The translations under genes were made by a program, and so were the position numbers. The notes under the pieces were generated by a model. The model saw only the letters and a list, made by a program, of their open reading frames with translations, had not been told where the DNA came from and made no database searches. From Lactobacillus sp. UCMA15818 (GTDB lineage Bacteria > Bacillota > Bacilli > Lactobacillales > Lactobacillaceae), in NCBI RefSeq assembly GCF_030400225.1, contig NZ_VJYB01000002.1:314207-378206 (forward strand): a stretch of 64,000 bases of DNA, written 5' to 3'. Positions 17,058 through 23,656 of this stretch are shown here, piece by piece (position 1 is the stretch's first letter; the number at the start of each line of letters is the position of its first letter).

Positions 17058-17476
17058 TGAGTGCTTTACAATTTTTGGGATATAAGGTTATGCAAATGAA
17101 ATATGAGCGAAATACAGGATTTGAATCTGTAAAAGAACCTATTTCTTTAGAACCCAAGATGACAACAAAAATCAATTTAGAAGATAATAATATTAATATC
17201 ACATTATCAGTTGTTGTTGGTTCTCTAGAGCATAAAAATATTCCATTCCAAGTTAGCTGTTCTATAATAGGAACCTTTGTTTATAAAACCGATGAAGACA
17301 CCACAAAGATTGGTTTGGACACTTTAATACGTAATAACGCAGTCGCTATTCTTTATCCATATGTCCGTGCCATTATCGCCACATTGACAACGACATCTAA
17401 TGAATTTCCTGGTTATAATATGCCAACTATTAATGTTAGTAAGGTTCTAGCTCAACAAGATAAAAAGAGAGTGTGA
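17057..17476 (+). CDS. SecB-like TA-associated chaperone
   Basis: 139 residues. The beta-strand pattern NINITLSVVVG...IPFQVSCSIIGTFVY, followed by NNAVAILYPYVRAIIATLT and FPGYNMPTINVSKVL, is the SecB signature (compare NILFPYAR and PxLNLPPVNF of SecB). Firmicutes normally lack export SecB, but SecB-like proteins occur as the third member of toxin-antitoxin-chaperone systems, as with Rv1957 of M. tuberculosis HigBA. GTG start 17057 overlaps the antitoxin stop (TAG 17055-17057), so the two are translationally coupled. The role is probably to fold and protect the antitoxin through its C-terminal extension. Confidence 0.85.
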   Translation: MSALQFLGYKVMQMKYERNTGFESVKEPISLEPKMTTKINLEDNNINITLSVVVGSLEHKNIPFQVSCSIIGTFVYKTDEDTTKIGLDTLIRNNAVAILYPYVRAIIATLTTTSNEFPGYNMPTINVSKVLAQQDKKRV

Positions 17477-17534
17477 CATAAGTGAAGTGCCTTACAAAAC
17501 TTGGACATGAAAATTAAGTTTTGGAGGTGCTTTT

Positions 17535-17831
17535 TTGACGCCAAATAATAAGATTAATTGTAGTTTGATTACTTTTGGTTTTACTAAACTAAATGGGGTA
17601 AATACATATTCTCCTGAAAAAATGACTGCGAACCAGTTAACCGATTTTTTTGGAAGAATAACAAACATTATTAATGATGAAACTACTCCTAAGAAGAAGC
17701 AATGGGTTTTAGAGAAAGCGGGATTTACCATGAGTTTACGTGATATGTTAATTGCAGATAATCCTACAGCAAAAGAAGTACTTAAGTATCAAAATAGTTG
17801 CTGCTTATTCAAAACTTATTTTGAAAAGTAG
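17535..17831 (+). CDS. Hypothetical protein, unknown
   Basis: 98 residues from TTG 17535 with a good ribosome site GGAGGTG at 17523-17529. Contains KMTANQLTDFFGRITNIIND and TPKKKQWVLEKAGFTMSLRDM; a small soluble alpha/beta protein of no family I know. It follows the SecB-like gene by 58 nt and may be co-transcribed. Directly upstream, 17484-17520 would translate SALQNLDMKIKF, echoing the start SALQFLGYK of the chaperone, so a decayed second chaperone start may lie here. Function unknown. Confidence 0.5.
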   Translation: MTPNNKINCSLITFGFTKLNGVNTYSPEKMTANQLTDFFGRITNIINDETTPKKKQWVLEKAGFTMSLRDMLIADNPTAKEVLKYQNSCCLFKTYFEK

Positions 17832-17844
17832 GTTTAAGAATAAC

Positions 17845-17967
17845 ATGGATCAATCAGAAATGTCCGAATATCTGGGAATATCTAATGACCCTTATAGATA
17901 GTATGAAGGTGGTTCTTTGGATATGAGTGAATTAGAGTATAAAGAAATTATTAATTTAATCACTTGA
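17845..17967 (+). pseudogene. Decayed small helix-turn-helix gene
   Basis: ATG 17845 reads MDQSEMSEYLGISNDPYR, then an in-frame TAG, then YEGGSLDMSELEYKEIINLI and stop TGA 17965. The shape is that of an XRE repressor HTH (xxMSxYLGIS...YRxYEGG) broken by one nonsense codon. Confidence 0.45.
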
Positions 17968-18038
17968 ATGGGCAAGTCAAACAAGAAAAAGTTAAGAATG
18001 CTAACTTGTTACGGGTATTGAAGAATAGGGGTACGCAA

Positions 18039-18077
18039 CAGTTGTTTATTGGGGAAGCCAGCCCCAATAAACAACTG
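18039..18077. repeat. Perfect 16-bp inverted repeat
   Basis: CAGTTGTTTATTGGGG (18039-18054), 7-nt loop, CCCCAATAAACAACTG (18062-18077). No T run follows, so it is not a normal terminator; possibly a mobile-element end, a recombination site or a replication/mobilisation relic. Confidence 0.8.
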
Positions 18078-18319
18078 ACACAAGCTAAGCAATCTTTAGA
18101 ACGACATAATCAAAAAACGGATAATTACCGACATGAGCACATGGTAGATTATTGACGGACACGTTAATGAACTTACTGTATGACAATCAGCAGGAGCAGA
18201 CACAAGCAAAAAAAAACAAGCGGATCTAGCATATGAATTAAAGAGAAAGCAACGGCAACACCATAAAAAAGGGCGACATTATGGGACGTTACATAGATAA
18301 AGAAATCCTGACTTATCTT

Positions 18320-18347
18320 TTGAATTAAATTCAATATATGATATAAT
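18320..18347 (+). promoter_or_regulatory. Promoter of the HigBA-like pair
   Basis: TTGAAT (18320-18325), 16-nt spacer, TATAAT (18342-18347) with a TG extension. The ATG at 18354 lies only 6 nt after the -10, so the message may be leaderless. Confidence 0.7.
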
Positions 18348-18353
18348 TAACTT

Positions 18354-18725
18354 ATGAAAACACCAAAGTTTAAGAGCTATCAACGATTAAACGGTCATGA
18401 TGAATTTGTGGAGTTTTATCAACAATTGTCGGTCAAAGATCGTAAAAAATTAATTGCATTAATCCAAGCAATTGAACAACAAGGACTATTAACAGCTGCC
18501 AAAATGGAGTGGATCAAGAAATTAGACAGTAATCTATACGAGATTAGGTCCAAAATTGCTTCAAATATTCAAAGAGGCTTGTATTTTCATGCCGAAGAAG
18601 AGCAATACATTATTACGCATGGTTTTACTAAGAAGACCCAGAAAACACCAGTACGTGAAATCAAGCACGCTAAGGAAATTCGAGCAGAATATTATCAACG
18701 AAAGGAAGATGAAAAGAATGGCTAA
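18354..18725 (+). CDS. HigB/RelE-type toxin (phage Gp49-like)
   Basis: 123 residues. RelE-fold toxin of the HigB/Gp49 family: EFYQQLSVKDRKKLIALIQ, then SNLYEIRSK, RGLYFHAEEE and the typical ITHGFTKKTQKTPVREIKHAKE, where the Lys/Thr-rich loop and final helix are family marks. The role would be ribosome-associated mRNA cleavage. There is no Shine-Dalgarno sequence and the promoter -10 ends 6 nt before ATG, so leaderless translation is likely. The stop overlaps the antitoxin start by 8 nt. Reverse gene order (toxin first) is usual for higBA. Confidence 0.88.
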   Translation: MKTPKFKSYQRLNGHDEFVEFYQQLSVKDRKKLIALIQAIEQQGLLTAAKMEWIKKLDSNLYEIRSKIASNIQRGLYFHAEEEQYIITHGFTKKTQKTPVREIKHAKEIRAEYYQRKEDEKNG

Positions 18726-19005
18726 TAAAACTTATTTAACAGATATTGATGATATTTTTACCCAAGATTTAAAAGATCCAACCTTTGCCAATGATGTCAA
18801 AGCAGAACTAAATAAATTGAATAGTGCTGTGGCAGTACGCAATGAACGTGAAGCTTATGGTTGGACACAGCATGATTTAGCAGAAAGGTCAGGTTTACCA
18901 CAATCAACAATTGCGAGAGTGGAAAATGGTGCTAACACAAGCATGGATACCATTTCAAAGATTGCGAATGCGTTTGGCAAGTCACTGCAAATTAGTTTCA
19001 CTTAG
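18718..19005 (+). CDS. HigA-type XRE antitoxin
   Basis: 95 residues. C-terminal XRE helix-turn-helix (REAYGWTQHDLAERSGLPQS, TIARVENGANTSMDTISKIA). Start chosen at ATG 18718, 9 nt from AGGAAG; an ATG at 18709 would abut the ribosome site. Overlaps the toxin gene by 8 nt, which gives coupling. It should neutralise the HigB-like toxin and autorepress the promoter at 18320-18347. Confidence 0.88.
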   Translation: MANKTYLTDIDDIFTQDLKDPTFANDVKAELNKLNSAVAVRNEREAYGWTQHDLAERSGLPQSTIARVENGANTSMDTISKIANAFGKSLQISFT

Positions 19006-19042
19006 TCTGTATGATGATTAATATTTTAAATGGCATTTAAAG

Positions 19043-19072
19043 AGGCATTCATGGATAAACGAATGTCTTTTT
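19043..19072 (+). terminator. Terminator of the HigBA-like operon
   Basis: AGGCATTC / GAATGTCT stem with G-T pair, then six T. Confidence 0.65.
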
Positions 19073-19139
19073 TAATACTTAGTGTGTAATTGAAAATTAA
19101 GACAATAACTTTAGAGTATCAACAAGCTTAAAAAAGAAA

Positions 19140-19260
19140 TTTTAACTGAGTTTGTTAAAGAAAGCTAAAAAGGATGTTGATGTAATAACTGTTGAAAAAT
19201 TAGCATATGTGTTTCAAGTTTCATAAGATGAATTTGGCAGTTTATGGAACATTAGACTTA
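19140..19260 (+). pseudogene. Relic of an XRE regulator
   Basis: Translated AKKDVDVITVEKLAYVFQVS, stop, then DEFGSLWN looks like the recognition part of a XRE helix-turn-helix protein. No start and several stops. The rest of 19073-19471 shows no supported gene. Confidence 0.35.
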
Positions 19261-19474
19261 TTCTAAAAATGAATATAGTGAGTTTGTGACACCAAGCCAA
19301 GACTGTGTTGATATGTATTATTTTTTGGTTAACGATGTGGAGCTCTTTCCTGCAAGGTACTCGGTAACTATTTTAGTACGAAACTCGAAATTGAATCTAG
19401 ACATAGTGAACCCCCAAGGTTGAACACGCAATTACGCTATTGGAAGATTGGTTAGCAAGAAAGGGTGAATAATG

Positions 19475-19732
19475 ATGAGATTAGCAGATTTAAAAACAAG
19501 TTTCTCTTCAATTCCGCTAGATGAAAAGTTTATTATTGATACTATGGCTGAATTATATGCCGAACGGATTAGAAATAACGTGTCACAGCAAGAACTAGCA
19601 GAACGAATTGGTATGAAGCAGCCACAAGTAGCTAAACTCGAAATGTTAGAATCTGTACCAACTCTAAAAACCTTGAACCGATATGCTAAAGGGTTAGGAT
19701 TAAAATTAAAAGTGGATTTAGTTCGTGCTTAA
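19475..19732 (+). CDS. Orphan XRE antitoxin-like protein
   Basis: 85-86 residues. The N-terminal acidic helix (DEKFIIDTMAELYAERIRNN) and HTH (VSQQELAERIGMKQPQVAKL) are typical of HigA/RelB-like antitoxins encoded after a RelE toxin. No toxin gene is adjacent; only decayed sequence precedes it. AAGGGTG lies before the tandem ATGs at 19472 and 19475. Probably a leftover antitoxin that could protect against, or cross-regulate, related toxins. Confidence 0.75.
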   Translation: MRLADLKTSFSSIPLDEKFIIDTMAELYAERIRNNVSQQELAERIGMKQPQVAKLEMLESVPTLKTLNRYAKGLGLKLKVDLVRA

Positions 19733-20065
19733 AATTTTAAAATGAAAAGTCGTCGAAATTTTTAGAGTGATGTGAACTCCTAAAGTTGGAACATAATTTT
19801 GGGGGTGTTTACTTTTATTTTTGGCGTTTCCGGTTTTAGCTAGTCCGTAAACCACGTTGTTATCAGCGCAACCGCAAGTGGGGCAAAGAAAGAAGTAAAC
19901 AATTTTTACACCTCCCAACCGTTGTAGACTGGATAGGTAACGGTTTCAATATACCTTATTAAATATTTTGCCGTATATCATTTATTTTCGGCTTAACCCA
20001 GTATAAAAAAACAACGTGGCTTGTGTAAAAAGTATTATATTATTATCCAAAAATGTGTCCACTTT
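19733..20065. other. Intergenic region with possible transposase debris
   Basis: On the minus strand around 19750-19918 an open stretch starts with MGGVKIVYFFLCPTCGCADN, a two-Cys motif like the N-terminus of small transposase zinc domains; it is too short to call. GTGTTTAC (19805-19812) and GTAAAC (19894-19899) form an imperfect inverted pair around it. No gene supported. Confidence 0.35.
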
Positions 20066-20320
20066 ATGGAGCCTTTGAACTTCTCAGCCTATGCATTGGC
20101 AAAGAAGATCAATGTACCAACGTCTAGAATACAAGATATTTTACATGACCGGCGACAAATCACTGTTGATACATCTGTTAGATTAGGCAGGTTTTTTGGA
20201 GTTTCTGACCGCTATTTTTTAAACTTACAAAATGATATAGATATTCGTAATGCCGAAGAAGAAAAAGGGAATGAGTATAGTCAGATTCGACAATATCAAT
20301 TTAATAGCCATGAATCATGA
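20066..20320 (+). CDS. HigA-family antitoxin, N-terminally truncated
   Basis: 84 residues from ATG 20066. EPLNFSAYALAKKINVPTSR, ILHDRRQITVDTSVRLGRFF and FLNLQNDIDIR match the HigA addiction-module HTH family almost end to end, but the usual N-terminal HPGEILxEE is missing; the open frame upstream carries unrelated residues and there is no ribosome site. No toxin gene is next to it. It is either a short-form antitoxin or a decayed remnant. Confidence 0.6.
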   Translation: MEPLNFSAYALAKKINVPTSRIQDILHDRRQITVDTSVRLGRFFGVSDRYFLNLQNDIDIRNAEEEKGNEYSQIRQYQFNSHES

Positions 20321-20348
20321 TTTTAGATTCGGGGTCCATAATTAAAAA

Positions 20349-20378
20349 TCCCCCCATCTATGATGTAGATGTTGGGGA
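20349..20378 (-). terminator. Terminator, mainly for the MazEF-like operon
   Basis: TCCCCCCATCTA / TAGATGTTGGGGA hairpin; on the minus strand it is followed by ATTTTTAATT. On the plus strand it may also end the HigA-like gene. Confidence 0.7.
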
Positions 20379-20416
20379 CTATTTTGCTGTTTTTATTAAT
20401 AAATGACATCTGTTTT

Positions 20417-20764
20417 TCAGAAAAATTGTTGGACTTTTGTACTAATTGAACTAATTTCTTGCTGAGATAAAGTGGCCACAACTTCTCCATCTGATTGTTT
20501 TGTTGGATCGACGGCACGGACATGTTGTAATAACGCTGTTCCGTGGACTTCTCCCTTGTCTACTCCAATAAATAAAGGTGATTCAACATACTTTTCTAAG
20601 GTGCGATATTTATCAGACGTACTGATTGGTACAACCAGTATCGTATTAAAATAGCGATTATAGTGATCGTTGCTTATAACTAAACACGGTCGCTTTTTCT
20701 TAGTTTCAGTGCCTTTAGCTGGATCCAAATTAATCCACAAAATAGCGCCTTGTTTTAATTTCAT
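20417..20764 (-). CDS. MazF/PemK-type endoribonuclease toxin
   Basis: 115 residues. MazF fold: KQGAILWINLDPAKGTETKK, then RPCLVISND with the conserved Arg/Pro, VVPISTS, and GTALLQHVRAVDP. Such toxins cut mRNA at short motifs. All key positions are present. Its ATG overlaps the antitoxin stop, so the two genes are coupled, antitoxin first, as in mazEF. A terminator follows. Confidence 0.92.
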   Translation of the reverse strand: MKLKQGAILWINLDPAKGTETKKKRPCLVISNDHYNRYFNTILVVPISTSDKYRTLEKYVESPLFIGVDKGEVHGTALLQHVRAVDPTKQSDGEVVATLSQQEISSISTKVQQFF

Positions 20765-21027
20765 TAATCAAAATCTTCACTTTCTACGTCTTTACCCCAA
20801 TCAACTTCTGTTGTACTGAGATTTCCGAACTTTTTTTCTTGTTCATCAACAAGGTGCCATAGATCAGGTTTGCTGCGTACAATCATTACCTTACCACTTG
20901 GCTCAATTTGCCACTCAATCGTATCAGCAGATTGAACTTTTAACAGCTCACGTACTGTTTTAGGAACTGTAATCTGATTTTTACTTGTGATTTTCGAACT
21001 AACTTTAGTTACGTTACTTGCGCTCAC
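20764..21027 (-). CDS. AbrB/MazE-type antitoxin
   Basis: 87 residues. N-terminal swapped-hairpin AbrB domain (SSKITSKNQITVPKTVRELL) and an acidic tail (EVDWGKDVESEDFD) that would occupy the MazF active site. GTG start at 21027-21025 with AAGGAGAT upstream. It should bind its own promoter and neutralise the toxin encoded directly downstream. Confidence 0.9.
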   Translation of the reverse strand: MSASNVTKVSSKITSKNQITVPKTVRELLKVQSADTIEWQIEPSGKVMIVRSKPDLWHLVDEQEKKFGNLSTTEVDWGKDVESEDFD

Positions 21028-21334
21028 AATATCATCTCCTTACTTTTTCCTTACATAAATAATAACATAACTATTTTTATATCTCAAGAAAAGGAGAAAA
21101 AATTATGCAATAAATTGTCTTACATATTAAAGACTCAAACATCCTGCAACGAATTCAAAAATATTTGTTAGAAGATTTTCAGGTTGGTAAAGCTACTTTT
21201 TCAGCAGTCTCTAGTTATTAGATTGATCGTTTTTATTTTCTGCGTCTATCTGTAATATAGCAATCATTGGACTTTTGTGTTAACGTTTGGCTAGTATTAG
21301 ATATCCCTTGTATAATTAAAAATTGTAGAAAAAT

Positions 21335-21668
21335 TAAGGCAATTAAAAACAGAATATTCATGGTTAAAACAAGCTGAGAGCACCTCGCTGCAAGACACTT
21401 GTGAAACTCTAGCTGTAACTTTCCAAAGACTTTAAAAAAACTTGGTGGATATCCTAAATTTAAGTCTCGAAAGTTTCCAAAGCAAAATCCTTAGTGTGGT
21501 TAATCCATACGCAGCTAGATAGAGATATAAATACAAGCAAAAATATATTAAAACTTGGTTTGGGCTAAACTTTAGTAAATAGAGTAAACTGCTGTCGAAT
21601 ACTGAAATGTATGAGATAAGTTATGCTTGTTCCTAGAAACTTGGTGCTTTAGTGCCGATGTAAGTCAC
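21335..21668 (+). mobile_element. Deleted TnpB-element copy 2 (left end lost)
   Basis: Starts within tnpB (equivalent of about 15198), with frameshifts and a deletion fusing the middle to GCAGCTAGATAGAG, and keeps the complete right end through GTAAGTCAC (21668). The junction CCATAC-GCAGC is the same as in copy 3, so both descend from one deleted ancestor. No functional protein. The right-end RNA region is retained. Confidence 0.85.
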
Positions 21669-21697
21669 ATGAAATATATTCAACTTGATAAATTAGG

Positions 21698-21730
21698 CTC
21701 TCTAGATTAATTTCTAGGGAGACTTTTTTT
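21698..21730 (+). terminator. Plus-strand terminator-like hairpin (unit A)
   Basis: CTCTCTAGA / TCTAGGGAG with T run. It could end transcription read out of the element's right end. Conserved in unit B. Confidence 0.7.
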
Positions 21731-21734
21731 GTGC

Positions 21735-21772
21735 ATAAAAATAGACCCTCAGAGAGTTAAGTCTGAGAGTCC
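21735..21772 (-). terminator. Minus-strand terminator, possible antisense RNA end (unit A)
   Basis: GACCCTCAG (21744-21752) / CTGAGAGTC (21763-21771); on the minus strand the T-rich TATTTTTAT follows. A second hairpin GTGGA/TCCAC lies at 21780-21799. Together they could form the 3' part of a small RNA transcribed against the peptide mRNA leader. Confidence 0.5.
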
Positions 21773-21950
21773 ATGAGTGATGTGGATTGATTAAGTCCAC
21801 TTTTAAAGGGATTAACCCAATAACTATCACAATCTCTATGCTCATATTAGCATGCTCTATCAACATTGTCTAGTATCTGATATACTGATTAAGGCTACAG
21901 TACAAGGCTGATTACCTTTAATTAAACTGTATGCTAAGGGGTGAAACCCA

Positions 21951-22031
21951 ATGACTTTAACAATCTCAGCTTCTTTAGTCGTTCAACTATTTATCATTTA
22001 TTTGATATTTAGAGATGATGATAAGAAGTAG
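21951..22031 (+). CDS. 26-residue hydrophobic peptide A, type I toxin-like
   Basis: ATG 21951 with AAGGGGTG 7 nt upstream. The peptide reads MTLTISASLVVQLFIIYLIF and ends RDDDKK: one TM helix and a charged tail, the layout of Fst/Ldr/TxpA-type type I toxins. I do not recognise the exact family. The paralogue B differs at only a few residues, which suggests purifying selection on the peptide. Terminator CACTGGGATA/TATCCTAGTG plus six T at 22041-22070. Confidence 0.65.
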   Translation: MTLTISASLVVQLFIIYLIFRDDDKK

Positions 22032-22040
22032 TTTACTGAG

Positions 22041-22070
22041 CACTGGGATATTTTTATCCTAGTGTTTTTT
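22041..22070 (+). terminator. Terminator of peptide A mRNA
   Basis: CACTGGGATA / TATCCTAGTG with one G-T pair and six T; conserved in unit B. Confidence 0.85.
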
Positions 22071-22089
22071 AAATCTGTTTTCAATTTAT

Positions 22090-22499
22090 AGGGTCGGTAA
22101 CTAAGAAAACTTATACTTTTAAGCGTAAGATGAATTAGGGCTTTGATCGCCCAGAATTGTATTCTGTTAATTGGTTCTCAATATGTTGGAACTTTGGGGC
22201 AACCAGATTTGTTTGGAATCAGATGTTGGATATGCAAAGTAAACGCTATAAGAACAATAAAGATTCTAGGTTCTTAAATGGTTTTGCAATGAACTTCTTA
22301 TTAAGGAAATTAAAAACAGAATATTCATGGTTAATCCATACGCAGCTAGATAGAGATATAAATACAAGTAAAAATATATTAAAACTTGATTTGGGCTAAA
22401 CCTTAGTAAATAGAGTAAACTGCTGTCGAATACTGAAATGTATGGAATAAGTTATGCTTGTTCCTAGAAGCTTGGTACTTTAATGCCGATGTAAGTCAC
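22090..22499 (+). mobile_element. Deleted TnpB-element copy 3 (both ends present)
   Basis: Left end AGGGTCGG follows TTTAT (22085-22089), right end GTAAGTCAC ends at 22499. Two internal deletions (joined at GGTTA and at CCATAC) leave about 410 bp. The remaining 80-codon frame is only fused fragments of tnpB, without RuvC residues, and is not a gene. A MITE-like non-autonomous derivative that keeps the end structures and the omega-RNA region. Confidence 0.85.
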
Positions 22500-22776
22500 A
22501 TGAAATATATTCAACTTGATAAATTAGGCTCTCTAGATTAATTTCTAGGGAGTCTTTTTTGTACATAAAAATAGACCCTCAGAGAGTTAAGTCTGAGAGT
22601 CCATGAGTGATGTGGATTGTTCAAGTCCACTAAGATGTGATAATCTTGACCTATCACTATTTCCAACTAAATGATAACATTTTCTATATTTAATGTCTAG
22701 TGTCTGATAGCCTGATCAAGGCTACAGTAAAAGACCGTTCATCTTTAGTAACACTGTATGCTAAGAGGTGTTATTC

Positions 22777-22857
22777 TTGACTTTAACAATTTCCGCTTCT
22801 TTAGTCATCCAACTATTTATCATTTATTTGATATTTAAAAAGGATGATAAGAAGTAG
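22777..22857 (+). CDS. 26-residue hydrophobic peptide B, type I toxin-like
   Basis: TTG 22777 with AAGAGGTG 6 nt upstream; peptide MTLTISASLVIQLFIIYLIF and tail KKDDKK. Same length as peptide A, with conservative changes only. Start changed from ATG to TTG, which may lower expression. Minus-strand hairpin GACCCTCAG/CTGAGAGTC conserved at 22574-22601. Confidence 0.65.
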   Translation: MTLTISASLVIQLFIIYLIFKKDDKK

Positions 22858-22866
22858 TTTACTGAG

Positions 22867-22896
22867 CACTGGGATATCTTTATCCTAGTGTTTTTT
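22867..22896 (+). terminator. Terminator of peptide B mRNA
   Basis: CACTGGGATA / TATCCTAGTG with six T. Confidence 0.85.
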
Positions 22897-22914
22897 AAAT
22901 CTATTTTCAATTTA

Positions 22915-23382
22915 TTAGGCCTCTTTGAGATGCTTAATGAATTGACTTCGATTGGGATACTTCTTTTTTAAATCTAATAGGCAATTTTTAATTTCTACAT
23001 CCTTATCTATGTCCCAACCATCGGCTTGTGGATCTTTGTAATAATGAATGGGATTTCTGGTACCTTTAAAAGGTTTATTGATCCATCTATCATAAATTGG
23101 GTCACCAGGAGTTAAAGGTGTACCTTCAAAGTAATATCGATTATCCGATTTTGGATATTCTTTAATATCATGGATCTTGGCTACTAATTTTACTGAGCCG
23201 TTAAAAATTAATGCTACATATGACTCAAATAAAGCTCGCTTACCGAGCTTCCATATCCCCAAGTTATGTTCCCAAAGTTCTTTTGCAGTAGCAGTGAATG
23301 AATAGCCAACCCATTCGATAGGAGTTATATTTGGATAATCAAGTTTGGCTTCCTGCTGACTAGGTAAAGTAATAAATATCAT
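22915..23382 (-). CDS. Hypothetical protein, unknown family
   Basis: 155 residues from ATG at 23382, chosen because GGAGGAAAATTA precedes it; a longer frame upstream lacks a ribosome site. Soluble, aromatic-rich: ITPIEWVGYSFTATAKELWE, WKLGKRALFESYVALIFNG, VKLVAKIHDI, then RYYFEGTPLTPGDPIYDRWI and NPIHYY. The strand-helix pattern with KLVAKI and a Pro/Tyr-rich end vaguely recalls small PUA/EVE-like domains found near defence genes, but I cannot assign a family. The stop lies at the end of toxin-like unit B, convergent with it. Confidence 0.65.
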   Translation of the reverse strand: MIFITLPSQQEAKLDYPNITPIEWVGYSFTATAKELWEHNLGIWKLGKRALFESYVALIFNGSVKLVAKIHDIKEYPKSDNRYYFEGTPLTPGDPIYDRWINKPFKGTRNPIHYYKDPQADGWDIDKDVEIKNCLLDLKKKYPNRSQFIKHLKEA

Positions 23383-23563
23383 TAATTTTCCTCCAAATAA
23401 GTCTAATCTTTTCTTTTCTGTTACGTATCCCTTTTTGTTTCTAATGGAAATTATAGCACATTGAGTTTGAAAAATTATTATGTAATAAGTTTTCAAAAAA
23501 ATTATGGATTTAATCATGCAAAATAATAATCTACTCTTTGAGTATTTTTACAATCTTAGATCA

Positions 23564-23616
23564 AAAAAATGAGGGATAAAATTCTTGGATTTTAAGAATT
23601 TTATCCCTCATTTTTT
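23564..23616 (-). terminator. Strong terminator (23-bp perfect stem)
   Basis: A 23-bp perfect inverted repeat (23564-23586 / 23594-23616) with 7-nt loop, A run on one side and T run on the other. On the minus strand it lies just after the sigma-factor gene. Confidence 0.9.
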
Positions 23617-23656
23617 GTAGACATAGATTAGGCTTTGACTGATATTTTATTTAAAA

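Larger units (their letters stand above)
17968..18353. other. Gene-poor stretch before the HigB-like toxin
   Basis: No supported gene; short open stretches are broken by many stops (for example a Lys/Gln/His-rich run ending HEHMVDY), consistent with decayed coding DNA. It holds the long hairpin at 18039-18077 and the toxin promoter at 18320-18347. Confidence 0.5.
21669..22089 (+). repeat. Toxin-like unit A (421 bp), repeated at 22500-22915
   Basis: Begins directly after the element's right end and matches unit B along its length, with the most divergence in the middle (about 21790-21870). Contains a plus-strand terminator, a minus-strand terminator, a small hydrophobic peptide gene and its terminator. 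Confidence 0.85.
22500..22915 (+). repeat. Toxin-like unit B (416 bp)
   Basis: Second copy of unit A with the same order of hairpins, peptide gene and terminator. It ends with the same TTTTCAATTTAT, but here no element follows. Confidence 0.85.

Noticed and set aside
17478-17530. Echo of the SecB-like start (SALQNLDMKIKF) before the 17535 gene
   Set aside because: Only five residues match and the frame ends at once; mentioned in the gene entry but too weak for a separate gene.
17964-18155. 63-codon plus-strand frame
   Set aside because: Carries the 16-bp inverted repeat, lacks a ribosome site and resembles no protein; more likely decayed DNA.
19718-19918. Minus-strand frame with CPTCGC
   Set aside because: A two-Cys motif alone is too little; no partner motif, ribosome site or intact transposase around it.
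21105-21230. Open stretch IVLHIKDSNILQRIQKYLLE
   Set aside because: No start codon (ATG is followed by CAA TAA) and no recognisable family; probably decay.
22157-22399. 80-codon open frame resembling TnpB
   Set aside because: It is the fused remains of tnpB inside the deleted copy 3; RuvC residues are missing and there is no ribosome site.
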